Shown here: piece by piece, positions 1 through 9,401 of the stretch
How positions within the stretch are numbered: the first letter of the stretch is position 1
Layout: each line of letters opens with the position of its first letter
Notes under the pieces: model-generated
What the model saw: only the letters and a program-made list of their open reading frames with translations
Database searches by the model: none
Told to the model about the DNA's origin: nothing
Made by a program: the position numbers and the translations under genes
From: Stutzerimonas stutzeri
GTDB taxonomy: Bacteria; Pseudomonadota; Gammaproteobacteria; Pseudomonadales; Pseudomonadaceae
Direction of reading: 5' to 3'
NCBI RefSeq assembly: GCF_024448985.1
Contig: NZ_JAMOII010000005.1
Coordinates: forward strand, 62,001-126,000
DNA length: 64,000 bases

Positions 1-447
1 GCGCGCGATCTTCTTCAGATCATGCGAGCCGTCGCAATTAAAACTGTCCGGGTATCCGGCTTCCTTCGGATCCTTGACCTTCAGCAGCTTGCCGGAGTTG
101 TTGAACGTCCAGCCGTGGAATGGGCAGGTATAGGTGGCCTTGTTGCCGCTCTTGAAGCGACAGAGCATCGCGCCGCGGTGGCTGCAGGCATTGATGAAGG
201 CGTTGAGCTCGCCATCCTTGTTGCGCGCGATGAAGATCGGCTGGCGACCCATATAGGTCGTGTAATAGTCGTTCTTCTCGGGGATTTGGCTTTCGTGAGC
301 GAGATAAAGCCAGTTGCCCTCGAAGATGTGCTTCATCTCCAACTCAAACAACCGAGGGTCGGTGAACATCTCTCGCTTGCAGCGGAAGATGCCCTTCTCT
401 TTATCGTCTTCTACAAGCGAATCAAGGTAGTCGAATCCCAGGGCCAT
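1..447 (-). CDS. benA: Benzoate 1,2-dioxygenase large (alpha) subunit, partial
   Basis: The first 149 residues of a Rieske ring-hydroxylating dioxygenase alpha subunit; the rest lies beyond the left edge. The N-terminus ([12 protein letters not shown]) and the Rieske motif CSHRG...CPFHGW, giving the CxH-N-CxxH ligands of the [2Fe-2S] cluster, are visible. The family oxidises benzoate to the cis-dihydrodiol in the cytoplasm, using a reductase encoded downstream (benC). The ATG is preceded by GGAGG about nine bases upstream. The assignment to benA rather than antA or xylX rests on the sequence of the N-terminus and on the BenR-type operators and benR gene just upstream. The mononuclear iron domain cannot be seen, so substrate specificity is inferred. 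Confidence 0.88.
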   Translation of the reverse strand, partial: MALGFDYLDSLVEDDKEKGIFRCKREMFTDPRLFELEMKHIFEGNWLYLAHESQIPEKNDYYTTYMGRQPIFIARNKDGELNAFINACSHRGAMLCRFKSGNKATYTCPFHGWTFNNSGKLLKVKDPKEAGYPDSFNCDGSHDLKKIAR

Positions 448-484
448 AGCCGGGGCCTCCATTGTTATTGTGTCTACGTGATGA

Positions 485-548
485 AGGCTACGGCGCATGA
501 AGCGGCATCAATATCCGTTTCTTGCACCACCTTTATCCGTTTTCTGCA
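485..548 (-). promoter_or_regulatory. benA promoter with tandem BenR/XylS binding sites
   Basis: Read on the minus strand, two direct repeats fit the XylS-family consensus TGCA-N6-GGNTA exactly: TGCAGAAAACGGATA (548-534) and TGCAAGAAACGGATA (526-512), separated by 7 bp. A Pm-like -10 hexamer TAGCCT (490-485) follows the proximal site after 21 bp, and the benA start codon is about 40 bases further on. This is the architecture of XylS/BenR-activated promoters. The sites are seen directly; control by the BenR encoded at 2724-3677 is inferred. Confidence 0.85.
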
Positions 549-639
549 AAAACAACAGGCGGCGCGATCCGACCATGGAAGCTGATATGGCAAAAATTCT
601 GGAGGGTATAAACGGAAAGAGTGAAGCAAGCGGGGCGTT

Positions 640-662
640 GGCCAACCCCATCGGGGCTGGCC
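640..662. terminator. Possible terminator hairpin after the histidine kinase
   Basis: GGCCA-a-CCCC / GGGG-c-TGGCC arms with a three-base loop and one mismatch lie between the kinase stop codon and the benA promoter. There is no T-tract on either strand, so termination is a weak inference; it could equally be a simple palindrome. Confidence 0.3.
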
Positions 663-675
663 CTCAGGTTGACCG

Positions 676-2606
676 TCAGGGTTGGCTCATCACCGCAGCG
701 ATGCTCTGCGCCAGGTCATCCTGAGTGAAGGGCTTTCCAAGCCTGGGCAGTTCGCCTGCCAGCCCGGTTGGCTGGTCGGCATAACCAGTGACAAGGATCA
801 CTGGGAGGTCTGGATACCGCTGCCTGATGACTTCGGCCAGTTGTGTGCCGGTCATTTGCGGCATGGCCTGATCGGTCAACACTAGCTGAACCCTGTTCTG
901 CGCGAGGATTTCCAGCGCCTGCTTCGCTGACTCAGCCTCGAACACATGGCAACCAAGCTCCTCGAGCATCGCGCCGGTCGTCATCAATACAAGGGGGTCG
1001 TCATCCACCGCCAGTACGCTGAGCGCCACAGGACAATGCGACTCAGACGCCTGCGACTGTTCAGCTTCAGCCGGCATACCGGCACCTGCGGCAAGCGGCA
1101 ACCACAGCTCAGCGGTAGTGCCGCGCCCCTTCTGGCTTTTTAGCACCAAACCGCCACCAGACTGCGCGGCAAGGCCATGGACCATCGAGAGCCCCAGCCC
1201 CGTGCCCTTGCCGACGCCTTTGGTGGTGAAGAACGGCTCCGTTGCACGTTCGAGCGTCGCCTCGTCCATGCCCTCGCCCTCATCGGCCAAGGCCAGGCAG
1301 AGATAGTCTCCGGGTTCCAGCCCGCCGTCCTTTGAGTCGAGTCGGTGCTCACGCGCCGAGATGGTGACGGTGCCGCCCTCGGGCATGGCGTCCCGGGCAT
1401 TTACCGCCAGGTTGAGCAGCGCCAGTTCGACCTGGTTGGCATCCGCCAGGATGGGTTTGAGCGAGAGGGGGAATCGGGTTTCGATCTGAATCCGAGGGCC
1501 AAGCGACTGCTGAAGCAGATCGGCCATATCACGTACCAGAGCCGGCGCATCGACCAGTTCGAGATTGAGTTCCTGGCGCCGAGCAAAGGCCAGCATGCGC
1601 TGGGACAGGGAGACGCCGCGCTGAGCACCGCGAATGGCGTTGTCCAGCAACGGGACGATTTGCGGATCGTCAGGCACCCGTCGGCGCACAATCTCCAACC
1701 CGCCCAGCACGGCATCAGAAGATTGTTGAAGTCGTGAGCGATGCCTCCGGTCAAGCGGCCTAAGGACTCCAATTTCTGTGACTGGAACAGTGCCTCCCGC
1801 GCCTCTTCCAGCTCACGCTGGGCCTCGACGGCTTCGGTGATGTCGCGGGTAATCTTGGCGAAACCTATAAGGGTGCCCGTCTCACTGCGGATCGGGTCGA
1901 CGACCACATTGGCCCAGAAGCGCGAGCCGTCTTTGCGCACACGCAAGCCCTGGCTTTCGAACCGTCCTTCGCGCAAAGCGGTATCGAGACCGCGCTGCGG
2001 GGCGCCATTCTCTCGGTCTTCCTCAGTAAAAAAAGCGGAATAGTGCTGCCCGATAATCTCGTCGGGCAGATAGCCCTTGATGCGTTGGGCACCCATGTTC
2101 CAGTTGGTCACCCGCCCAGCCGGATCAAGCATGTAGATGGCGTAATCAGTGACGCCCTGCACCAACAAGCGAAACTGCTGTTCGCTCTGTTTCAGCGATT
2201 CTTCGACCAGCTTGCGCTCGGTCAGGTCGCGGGTGACCTTGGCAAAGCCGAGCAAACTGCCAGCGGGCGACCAGATTGGATCAATCACCACGTGACACCA
2301 GAAGCGCGTGCCATCCTTGCGCACACGCCAGCCCTCCCCTTCGAAGCGACCATCGGCTGCTGCAATGTCCAGCGCGCGCTGAGGTAATCCTGCGGCACGG
2401 TCATCATCGGTATAAAAGCGGGAGAAATGCTGGCCAATTATTTCGGCCTCTTCGTAGCCCTTGAAGCGTCTCGCACCGGTGTTCCAGCTTGCAATATTGC
2501 CGTCGACATCAAGCATATAGATGGCGTAGTCGGTCACTGCATCGATAAGCAGGCGATAACGCTCCTGCGCCGTAATCGACACATCCGAAGATGCCGAGTC
2601 TTGCAT
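676..2606 (-). pseudogene. PAS-PAS hybrid histidine kinase with receiver domain, interrupted by a frameshift
   Basis: Two successive PAS domains (about residues 15-130 and 140-260), each with the YAIYMLD...WN.GA.R.KGY pattern, lead into the H-box GGIAHDFNNLL. The frame then changes. In the next frame the protein continues as VLGGLEIVRRR, through an HATPase domain (NARDAMPEGG, GKGTGLGLSM) to a C-terminal receiver with acceptor Asp in VLTDQAMP. The shift lies at about 1714-1716, where CTG-A-TGCC appears to lack one base relative to CTG-ACN-GCC. Both halves are otherwise free of stops, so this is either a recent inactivation or a sequencing error. The gene sits between benR and benA on the same strand. 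Its signal is unknown, and no transmembrane segment is seen, which suggests a cytoplasmic sensor. Confidence 0.8.
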
Positions 2607-2723
2607 TGAAGTACCTACACCCGAGTGATTTAGTCAGGATTATGGTTAGCCAAGCACTGAAAAGAAAGGTTCGTGACGTTCTGAAGCCGAGCCAAAGTGC
2701 TCGGCTGCTTTGGGCTGTCGCTT

Positions 2724-3677
2724 TCAGTGATGCTTGCGCAGGGTGTCGGACGGCAGTTCGCCGCAGGTGCTCTTGTAGGTTTCCGAGAAACGCCCGAGAT
2801 GCAGGAAACCATAGTCCATCGCGATCTCGGTGATATTGCGCACCTTGTCCAAAGGATCGCTCAGCCGTCCGTGAATCTGCTCCAGTTTGCGCTGGCGGAT
2901 GTAGGACTTCGGCGTGGTGCCGACCTTGCGATCGAACAACATGTACAGCGAGCGCGGACTCATATTGGCCAGCTGCGCCAGCTGCTCGACCGAAATGTCT
3001 TTCTTCAGATGCTCGTCTATATAGTCGGTAATGCGGCCGAATGACGGGCAGCTCTCGCTCAGAGGCTCGCGGTAGATGTTGTTGGCCAGCGTGCACAGCA
3101 GCTTCGAGGCAATGATGCGGCTGTACTGCTCTTGCAATTGCGGGATGCAGTGCTCGGCTTCGGCCTCCTGGCAGATCAGTCCGAGCAGGCTTTCGATGCC
3201 ATCGAGCTGCTTGAGCTCGTAGCGGTTGGTGGCAAAGCGAATGCCCTCGCTCGGCGCACGCCACTGATTCTCGGTGCAGGCTTTTTCCAGAAAGGACTCG
3301 GGCACTTTGACAATGAGTTTTTCGCAATCGTCTGAATAGGTCAGGTCGACCGGATCGTCCGGGTTGATCAGCAGCAGCTCACCGGGCGTGAAGTAATGCT
3401 CCTGACCGCGGCCACGCCAGAGGCAATGCCCGCGCTGCAGCAATTGCAGGTGATAAATGGTTTCCAGCGCCGGCGAGGTGACATGCACGCTGCCGCCATA
3501 ACTCAGCTGGCAAAGGTCGAGCTTGCCGAACTTGCAATGGCTCATGCTGGCCTTGGGATTACCGGTGCGTGGTAGCTGGATGCAGTGCGAACCGACGTGC
3601 TGATTGACGTACTCGGACACCGCATGAGGATCGGCGCGATCGAAAATCATGCTTCTTGCTTTGAGCAGACTATCCAT
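2724..3677 (-). CDS. benR: BenR, AraC/XylS-family activator of benzoate degradation
   Basis: A 318-residue AraC-family regulator closely resembling XylS/BenR: segments such as YGGSVHVTSPALETIYHLQ, GHCLWRGRGQEHYF and PGELLLINPDD in the N-terminal ligand/dimer domain, and a C-terminal double helix-turn-helix with AMDYGFLHLGRFSETYK and the ending GELPSDTLR. In this family the N-domain senses benzoate and the C-domain binds TGCA-N6-GGNTA repeats. Two such repeats precede benA. I chose the ATG at 3677 (MDSLLKARSMIF) because it aligns with the XylS start; an upstream start at 3740 would add 21 residues that do not look conserved. A perfect Anr/FNR-type box lies 87 bp upstream. Confidence 0.9.
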   Translation of the reverse strand: MDSLLKARSMIFDRADPHAVSEYVNQHVGSHCIQLPRTGNPKASMSHCKFGKLDLCQLSYGGSVHVTSPALETIYHLQLLQRGHCLWRGRGQEHYFTPGELLLINPDDPVDLTYSDDCEKLIVKVPESFLEKACTENQWRAPSEGIRFATNRYELKQLDGIESLLGLICQEAEAEHCIPQLQEQYSRIIASKLLCTLANNIYREPLSESCPSFGRITDYIDEHLKKDISVEQLAQLANMSPRSLYMLFDRKVGTTPKSYIRQRKLEQIHGRLSDPLDKVRNITEIAMDYGFLHLGRFSETYKSTCGELPSDTLRKHH

Positions 3678-3763
3678 CTTCAGGCACTCGCTATTTTTAT
3701 AGTTACGCCGGCATTGATTGCCGGTCGCCAGTCCAGCCATGGGTGCAGCCCTGCCACCCGGAC

Positions 3764-3777
3764 TTGATTCAAATCAA
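3764..3777. promoter_or_regulatory. Anr/FNR-type box upstream of benR
   Basis: TTGAT-TCAA-ATCAA is a perfect match to the FNR/Anr consensus TTGAT-N4-ATCAA. It lies between benR (minus, start 3677) and the 3' end of the LysR gene (3881), so benR is the only sensible target. If it acted at -41.5, transcription would start near 3729. The motif is seen; oxygen control of benR is inferred. Confidence 0.55.
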
Positions 3778-3880
3778 CGATAACGCGTCCGGGCACAATA
3801 GGTGATTGGACCAACGGCCAACAGCCGACCGGCCGGTAACCGCACATTTTCGGCACTAGCTGACCAGCGGAGCGCTCGCT

Positions 3881-4777
3881 TCAAGCCGTACCGGGATAAC
3901 TCGTAGAGGCACGCAGGGTATCGGCGATGGCCTGGGCGGCGACCGAGAGCTCGTGGCCGGGCTTGGTCAGTATGCCCACCGGTTTCTCGATCACCGGATC
4001 ACCCAGCGCGACACAACAAGCCCCGACTTCCAGCATCTGCTCGCGGCACAGCGCCGGCACGGCGCTCACGCCCAAGCCGCTGGCGACCATGCGCCCAACC
4101 GTTGCCAGCTGATGGCTTTCGAGCTGCACGGGCAGGCTACGCCCGCGCTGACGCAGATGATCCTCGAGCATGAAACGCACGGTAGAAGGCCGCTGCAAAG
4201 TAATGAAAGGTTGCTGCAGCAGCGCCTCCCAACTCACTTCGGCCTGGCTCGCCAGCGCCGAGTGGGCAGGCACCACGGCCACAAAGCGATCCGTATATAA
4301 CGGCGTGAAACTCAGCGGCGTGGTGGGTTCAGGCTCGAAGGCGATGCCTAGTTCGACCTGCCGGTCGCGAACCATGTCCATCACCTGCTCGTTGATCACG
4401 TCATGCACGGTGACGCTGATCGAAGGATATTGCTGGCGAAAGGTGCCGAGCACGGCCGGTAACAGATTGCCGGCGAACGAGGGCATCGAAGCCAGCGCCA
4501 CGCGCCCCTGCTTCAGGGTGAAGCGCTGACGCAGCTCGTCCTCGGCGTTATCCCAATCAGCCAGCAATCGACGCGCCAGCGGCAGCAAGGCTTCACCTTC
4601 CGGCGTCAGGCTCACCGCGCGGGTGGTGCGGCTGAACAACCGCCCGCCCAATCCGTCCTCTAGGGATTTGATCGTCAGGCTCAGCGCCGATTGCGACAAA
4701 TGCAGACGCTCGCAGGCCTGGGCAAAACTCAGGGTATGCGCCACGGCGAGAAAGGCACGCAACTGTTTGATGGTCAT
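3881..4777 (-). CDS. LysR-family regulator of the CoA-transferase operon
   Basis: A 298-residue LysR-type protein with the N-terminal winged helix-turn-helix (FAQACERLHLSQSALSLTIKSLE) and a C-terminal periplasmic-binding-like effector domain. It is transcribed divergently from the CoA-transferase/thiolase/transporter operon starting at 4927, with 149 bp between them. In P. aeruginosa I recall a LysR gene (dhcR) in the same position next to dhcAB, controlling dehydrocarnitine or short-chain acid use. The effector here is unknown. The family usually needs a T-N11-A motif in the shared intergenic DNA. Confidence 0.85.
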   Translation of the reverse strand: MTIKQLRAFLAVAHTLSFAQACERLHLSQSALSLTIKSLEDGLGGRLFSRTTRAVSLTPEGEALLPLARRLLADWDNAEDELRQRFTLKQGRVALASMPSFAGNLLPAVLGTFRQQYPSISVTVHDVINEQVMDMVRDRQVELGIAFEPEPTTPLSFTPLYTDRFVAVVPAHSALASQAEVSWEALLQQPFITLQRPSTVRFMLEDHLRQRGRSLPVQLESHQLATVGRMVASGLGVSAVPALCREQMLEVGACCVALGDPVIEKPVGILTKPGHELSVAAQAIADTLRASTSYPGTA

Positions 4778-4841
4778 GGTTTGAATCCGGATCGGGCCAC
4801 AGCGGCGGCTATTCGCTGCATTGATTGTTTAACTTTGCCAA

Positions 4842-4855
4842 TTAATAGCGCTTAA
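4842..4855. promoter_or_regulatory. Candidate LysR operator in divergent intergenic DNA
   Basis: TTAATAGCGCTTAA is a near-palindrome in the AT-rich middle of the gap between the LysR gene and the CoA-transferase operon. Its T-N11-A spacing and location suit a LysR recognition site. It is a weak motif and other AT-rich palindromes lie nearby. Confidence 0.3.
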
Positions 4856-4926
4856 AAATCAACTTAACAAATCTAACCGCTACGCAGACACTCGGGTTAA
4901 CAACCAACAACAAGAAGGAATGGTTT

Positions 4927-5625
4927 ATGGCTGGTTTCGACAAACGCGTCAGCACCTATGCCGAAGCCCTCGAAGGGCTGCAGGACGGCATGACCGTTCT
5001 GGCCGGCGGCTTCGGTCTGTGCGGCATCCCGGAAAACCTGATCGCCGAGATCAAGCGCAAGGGCACCCGCGACCTGACAGTGGTTTCCAACAACTGCGGC
5101 ATCGATGGCTTTGGCCTCGGCGTGCTGCTGGAAGATCGACAGATCCGCAAGATGATCGCCTCCTATGTGGGCGAGAACGCCTTGTTTGAAAAACAGCTGC
5201 TCGATGGCGAGCTGGAAGTCGAGCTGACACCTCAAGGCACGCTGGCGGAGAAGATGCGCGCAGGCGGCGCCGGCATTCCGGCCTTCTACACCGCGACCGG
5301 CTACGGCACGCCCATCGCCGAAGGCAAGGACGTGCGTGAATTCAGTGGCCGCCCGCATATTCTGGAACATGCGATCACCGGCGACTTCGCCATCGTCAAG
5401 GGTTGGAAGGCCGATCGCTACGGCAACGTCATCTACCGCCACACCGCGCAGAACTTCAATCCGTTGGCCGCTGCCGCAGGGAAAATCACCGTGGTCGAAG
5501 TCGAGGAAATCGTCGAGCCCGGCGAAATCGATCCCACCCAGATCCACACGCCCGGCATTTACGTCGACCGCATCATCTGCGGCACCTTCGAGAAGCGCAT
5601 CGAGAAGCGCACCGTCCGCAGCTGA
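4927..5625 (+). CDS. dhcA: CoA-transferase subunit A (3-oxoacid / dehydrocarnitine type)
   Basis: A 232-residue family I CoA-transferase A subunit. The oxyanion/glycine-rich motif [16 protein letters not shown] is near residues 21-36, followed by TVVSNNCG. It works with the B subunit at 5663 to move CoA from a donor such as succinyl-CoA or acetyl-CoA to acetoacetate or a related 3-oxoacid. The following thiolase and short-chain fatty acid transporter support use of acetoacetate-like substrates. It resembles the SCOT branch more than PcaI. An AAGGAA sequence precedes the ATG. The symbol follows P. aeruginosa dhcA by synteny; scoA or atoD-like would be equally fair, and the true substrate is not fixed by the sequence. 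Confidence 0.82.
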   Translation: MAGFDKRVSTYAEALEGLQDGMTVLAGGFGLCGIPENLIAEIKRKGTRDLTVVSNNCGIDGFGLGVLLEDRQIRKMIASYVGENALFEKQLLDGELEVELTPQGTLAEKMRAGGAGIPAFYTATGYGTPIAEGKDVREFSGRPHILEHAITGDFAIVKGWKADRYGNVIYRHTAQNFNPLAAAAGKITVVEVEEIVEPGEIDPTQIHTPGIYVDRIICGTFEKRIEKRTVRS

Positions 5626-5662
5626 AACTCCTCATTGGTTCAAAGAATAAAAGGTCAAGACC

Positions 5663-6322
5663 ATGGCACTAACCCGCGAACAAATGGCCCAGCGCGTCGC
5701 TCATGAATTGCAGGACGGCTACTACGTAAACCTCGGCATTGGCATCCCGACACTGGTTGCCAACTACGTGCCCGAAGGCATGGAAGTGATGCTGCAGTCG
5801 GAAAACGGTCTGCTCGGCATGGGCGCCTTTCCCACCGAGCAAGAACTCGACGCCGACATGATCAATGCCGGCAAGCAGACCGTCACCGCACGCGTCGGTG
5901 CCTCCATTTTCAACTCCGCCGAATCCTTCGCGATGATCCGCGGCGGCCATATCGACCTCACCGTACTCGGAGCTTTCGAAGTCGACGTACAGGGCAACAT
6001 CGCCTCCTGGATGATCCCCGGCAAGCTGGTCAAGGGCATGGGCGGCGCGATGGATTTGGTCGCTGGCGCCGAGAACATCATCGTACTGATGACGCATGCC
6101 TCGAAGGACGGCGAGTCCAAGCTGCTGCCCAAGTGCACCCTGCCGCTGACCGGCGCTGGCTGCATCAAGCGCGTACTGACCGATCTGGCCTATCTTGAAA
6201 TCGAGAATGGCGCGTTCGTCCTCAAGGAGCGCGCCCCCGGCGTGAGCGTCGAGGAAATCGTCGCCAAGACCGCCGGTGAATTGGTGGTTCCTGATCACGT
6301 GCCGGAAATGCAGTTCGGTTGA
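5663..6322 (+). CDS. dhcB: CoA-transferase subunit B
   Basis: A 219-residue B subunit that carries the catalytic glutamate in LQSENGLLGMG (Glu47), which forms the enzyme-CoA thioester in family I transferases. N-terminal NLGIGIPTLVANYV and the segment GGHIDLTVLGAFEVD are typical. It lies 37 bp after subunit A in the same operon and forms the alpha-beta heteromer with it. Substrate identity follows the A subunit: a 3-oxoacid such as acetoacetate or 3-dehydrocarnitine. Confidence 0.85.
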   Translation: MALTREQMAQRVAHELQDGYYVNLGIGIPTLVANYVPEGMEVMLQSENGLLGMGAFPTEQELDADMINAGKQTVTARVGASIFNSAESFAMIRGGHIDLTVLGAFEVDVQGNIASWMIPGKLVKGMGGAMDLVAGAENIIVLMTHASKDGESKLLPKCTLPLTGAGCIKRVLTDLAYLEIENGAFVLKERAPGVSVEEIVAKTAGELVVPDHVPEMQFG

Positions 6323-6399
6323 TTCCGAGTCGTTTCGGAGCCTCGTGATGCGCTTGTCGCACGCGGGGCTTTTCCCGTTTTGAATCCAGGAGATTCGCC

Positions 6400-7581
6400 A
6401 TGCAAGACGTCGTCATCGTTGCCGCCACCCGTACCGCCATCGGCGCCTTCCAAGGCGCGCTGGCCAATATCGCCGCGCCGGATCTGGGCGCCGCCGTGAT
6501 CAAGCGGCTGCTCGAACAGACCGGGCTGAATCCCGCCGAAGTCGATGAAGTGATTCTCGGCCAGGTGCTGACTGCTGGTGCCGGCCAGAACCCGGCGCGC
6601 CAGGCCTCGGTCAAAGCCGGGCTGCCGCACGAAGTGCCCTCATTCACACTGAACAAGGTCTGCGGGTCCGGCCTCAAGGCGCTACACCTGGCTACACAGG
6701 CGATCCGCTGCGGCGACGCCGAGGTGATCATCGCCGGCGGTCAGGAAAACATGAGCCTGGCGCCCTACGTGCTGCCCAAGGCCCGCACGGGCTTGCGCAT
6801 GGGCCATGCCGAACTGGTCGACAGCATGATCAGCGACGGCCTGTGGGATGCCTTCAACGACTTCCACATGGGCATCACGGCGGAGAACCTGGTCGACAAG
6901 TACGGCATCAGCCGTGAAGCCCAGGACGCTTTCGCCGCGTCATCGCAGCAGAAAGCCGTCGCCGCCATTGAGGCGGGCCGCTTCGAGGACGAGATCACGC
7001 CAATCGAGATTCCCCAGCGCAAGGGCGAGCCGCTGCGCTTCAATACTGACGAGCAGCCACGTGCCGGCACCACGGCCGACGCGCTGGCCAAGCTCAGGCC
7101 AGCTTTCAAGAAAGACGGATCGGTCACTGCCGGCAACGCCTCCAGCCTCAACGACGGCGCCGCTGCGGTACTGCTGATGAGCGCGGACAAGGCCAAGGCG
7201 CTTGGCCTGCCGGTGCTGGCGCGGATCAAGGCGTACGCCAATGCGGGCGTCGACCCGGCCATCATGGGCATCGCGCCGGTTTCTGCAACACGCCGCTGCC
7301 TGGACAAAGCCGGTTGGTCGCTGGATGAGCTCGACCTGATCGAAGCCAACGAAGCCTTCGCCGCACAGGCGCTATCGGTCGGCCAGGAGCTGGGCTGGGA
7401 TGCCAGCAAGGTCAATGTGAACGGTGGCGCCATCGCTTTGGGTCACCCCATTGGCGCGTCGGGCTGCCGAATCCTGGTGACGCTGCTGCACGAGATGATC
7501 CGCCGCGACGCCCAAAAGGGCCTCGCCACCCTGTGCATTGGCGGTGGTCAAGGTGTTGCGCTGGCTATCGAGCGCAACTGA
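6400..7581 (+). CDS. atoB: Acetyl-CoA C-acetyltransferase (thiolase)
   Basis: A 393-residue thiolase. The nucleophilic cysteine is in [10 protein letters not shown] (Cys88), the active-site His segment in [17 protein letters not shown], and the second catalytic cysteine in TLCIGGGQG near the C-terminus. It cleaves acetoacetyl-CoA with CoA to two acetyl-CoA, the step following the CoA-transferase encoded upstream. An AGGAG sits just before the ATG. It lies 77 bp after dhcB and in the same direction, so probably in one transcript. Specificity for C4 substrates is inferred from the operon. Confidence 0.9.
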   Translation: MQDVVIVAATRTAIGAFQGALANIAAPDLGAAVIKRLLEQTGLNPAEVDEVILGQVLTAGAGQNPARQASVKAGLPHEVPSFTLNKVCGSGLKALHLATQAIRCGDAEVIIAGGQENMSLAPYVLPKARTGLRMGHAELVDSMISDGLWDAFNDFHMGITAENLVDKYGISREAQDAFAASSQQKAVAAIEAGRFEDEITPIEIPQRKGEPLRFNTDEQPRAGTTADALAKLRPAFKKDGSVTAGNASSLNDGAAAVLLMSADKAKALGLPVLARIKAYANAGVDPAIMGIAPVSATRRCLDKAGWSLDELDLIEANEAFAAQALSVGQELGWDASKVNVNGGAIALGHPIGASGCRILVTLLHEMIRRDAQKGLATLCIGGGQGVALAIERN

Positions 7582-7655
7582 ACGGCTCTCGCCAGATCAC
7601 ATAGGAGGATTCCAAACGCGGTCCTGAGGCCCGCCTGAATACATCAATGAAACAA

Positions 7656-7680
7656 CGGCGCGCGCCACGCACGCGCGCCG
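7656..7680 (+). other. Strong hairpin between atoB and the transporter gene
   Basis: CGGCGCGCG / CGCGCGCCG arms (9 bp) with a 7-base loop lie 35 bases upstream of the transporter ATG. No T-tract follows. It may reduce read-through or stabilise the upstream mRNA, giving less transporter than enzyme; this is inference. Confidence 0.45.
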
Positions 7681-7714
7681 CTCATAACAAAGAAAACAAC
7701 ACAGGATCACAACC

Positions 7715-9055
7715 ATGCTCGGCGCCGTTACCTCTTTGAGCGTAAAGCTCGTACAGCGATACCTACCCTCACCCTTCGTTTTCGCCATTCTTCTCAGTCT
7801 AATCGTGCTGGTCGCCAGCATGCTCGTCACCGGTCAGGGCCTGCCGGCCATGGCGAAGCACTGGGGCACAGGATTCTGGAATCTGCTCACCTTCGCCATG
7901 CAGATGGCGCTGATTCTCGTCACCGGGCACGCGCTTGCCAGCGCCCCGGCCATTCATCGCCTACTCGCAGGCCTGGCCCGCATCGCGCGTACCCCTGGCC
8001 GGGCCATCGTGCTGGTCACGTTGGTGGGCCTGGCCGGTTCCTGGATCAACTGGGGCTTCGGCCTGGTGATCGGCGCAGTCTTCGCTCGTGCGCTGGCCCG
8101 TGAGGTGAAAGGCGTCGATTACCCGCTGCTGGTGGCCGCTGCCTATTCTGGTTTCCTCATCTGGCATGGCGGCCTGTCCGGCTCGGTTCCGCTGTCACTG
8201 GCCACCGGCGGCGCGGACCTGGAGCGCATGACCGGTGGCGTGATCACTGGCGCCATCGGCGTCGGCGACACGCTGTTCACCACGCTCAACCTGACCATCA
8301 TCGCACTGCTGGTTATCGGCCTGCCGATCCTCAACTGGGCGATGCATCCCAAGCAGCCGAAAGTCGCCGATCCCGCGCTGCTGCTGGAACCGGAACATCA
8401 GCCGCTGCCACGCGAGACGCTGGCTCAGCGCTTGGATGACAGCCGCGTCCTCAACCTGATTATCGTCGCGCTGGGGGCGGTGTATTTCGTTTACTACTTC
8501 GCCGAGAACGGCTTCGCCCTGACGCTCAATATCGTCATCGGCCTGTTCCTTTTCATCGGCCTGCTGCTGCACGGCTCGCCCGAGCGCTATATGCGTGCGG
8601 TGCAAGACGGTATCGGCGGGATCAGCGGCATCGTCATCCAGTTCCCCTTCTACGCGGGGATCATGGGCATGATGGTCGGCGCCAACGCCGAGGGCCTGTC
8701 GCTGGGCAAGCAGATCACCGAGTCGTTCATCGCCTCGTCGTCTGCCGACACCTTCCCGGTGCTGGCCTTCCTCAGCGCCGGCCTGGTCAATGTTTTCGTA
8801 CCGTCTGGTGGCGGCCAGTGGGCCGTGCAAGGTCCGATCATGCTGCCAGCCGGCCAAGCGCTTGGCGTGACGCCGGCGGTGACGGCCATGGCCATCGCCT
8901 GGGGTGATGCCTGGACCAACATGATTCAGCCGTTCTGGGCGCTGCCAATCCTCGGCATTGTCGGCCTCGGCGCGCGCGACATCATGGGTTATTGCCTGTT
9001 GATCCTGGTGTACTCGGGCGTGGTTATTTCTGGCTGCTTCTATTTCCTGGGCTGA
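7715..9055 (+). CDS. atoE: Short-chain fatty acid transporter, AtoE family
   Basis: A 446-residue inner-membrane protein with about a dozen hydrophobic segments. It shows family features such as GFWNLLTFAMQMALILVTGH, WINWGFGLVIGA and FVPSGGGQWAVQGPI. It should take up acetoacetate or short-chain fatty acids for the CoA-transferase and thiolase upstream. The 3' end from 8888 is duplicated at 10966-11133, so the present C-terminus may have been supplied by an insertion event. The reading frame is intact and ends in FYFLG, as in the second copy. Confidence 0.85.
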   Translation: MLGAVTSLSVKLVQRYLPSPFVFAILLSLIVLVASMLVTGQGLPAMAKHWGTGFWNLLTFAMQMALILVTGHALASAPAIHRLLAGLARIARTPGRAIVLVTLVGLAGSWINWGFGLVIGAVFARALAREVKGVDYPLLVAAAYSGFLIWHGGLSGSVPLSLATGGADLERMTGGVITGAIGVGDTLFTTLNLTIIALLVIGLPILNWAMHPKQPKVADPALLLEPEHQPLPRETLAQRLDDSRVLNLIIVALGAVYFVYYFAENGFALTLNIVIGLFLFIGLLLHGSPERYMRAVQDGIGGISGIVIQFPFYAGIMGMMVGANAEGLSLGKQITESFIASSSADTFPVLAFLSAGLVNVFVPSGGGQWAVQGPIMLPAGQALGVTPAVTAMAIAWGDAWTNMIQPFWALPILGIVGLGARDIMGYCLLILVYSGVVISGCFYFLG

Positions 9056-9133
9056 TGGAAAAAGGGCGGGCGCTGCAATGGCTTCTGCCTCTTAATTTTT
9101 CATGCAACCTGCAGGGTCAGGGTGGGCTGAAGC
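8888..9133 (+). repeat. atoE tail, copy 1 of a direct duplication
   Basis: The last 56 codons of the transporter gene plus about 78 bp of downstream DNA recur at 10966-11211 with many point differences and two single-base indels. Copy 1 keeps the reading frame. The two copies bracket the toxin/immunity pair, as if the insert had carried its own copy of the target-gene end. Confidence 0.85.
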
Positions 9134-9401
9134 GGAACACCGCCCGCCTCGACTGGACTGCTCTTGTTGCCCGGGCGGGACGAGACTGAGCGCCATCGGA
9201 CCCACCCCACACTTTTGAGCACTCCGATAGCAGCAGCCTAACCATTGTTACCCGCAATAGAGCTGCCGCTTTCGTGCTCGCCACTTTTTCGATCACGTCA
9301 AAAAATGCCCTGCACAGCAGGGCGAAATGCTCGCTACGTCCTTGTAAGCATTTACTCGTCTGGTAGCGTCTACTGCTGTCAGCCATACACGGACGTATTG
9401 A
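9056..9401. other. Intergenic left arm of the inserted segment
   Basis: After the transporter stop, homology to the second copy runs to about 9133 and includes a degenerate half of a GGTGGGCTGAAGCCCACC palindrome. From 9134 to 9401 I see no gene that I can support. The DNA is noticeably richer in A and T than the neighbouring operons and presumably holds the promoter of the toxin gene. Confidence 0.5.

Noticed and set aside
22-585. Plus-strand open frame over the benA start
   Set aside because: It is the antisense of benA, whose Rieske motif and ribosome site are clear; the frame shows no family features.
4927-7581. Reading the CoA-transferase and thiolase as pcaIJ-pcaF of the beta-ketoadipate pathway near ben genes
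   Set aside because: The A subunit motifs ([26 protein letters not shown]) fit the SCOT/3-oxoacid branch, and a short-chain fatty acid transporter follows; both point to acetoacetate-like substrates.
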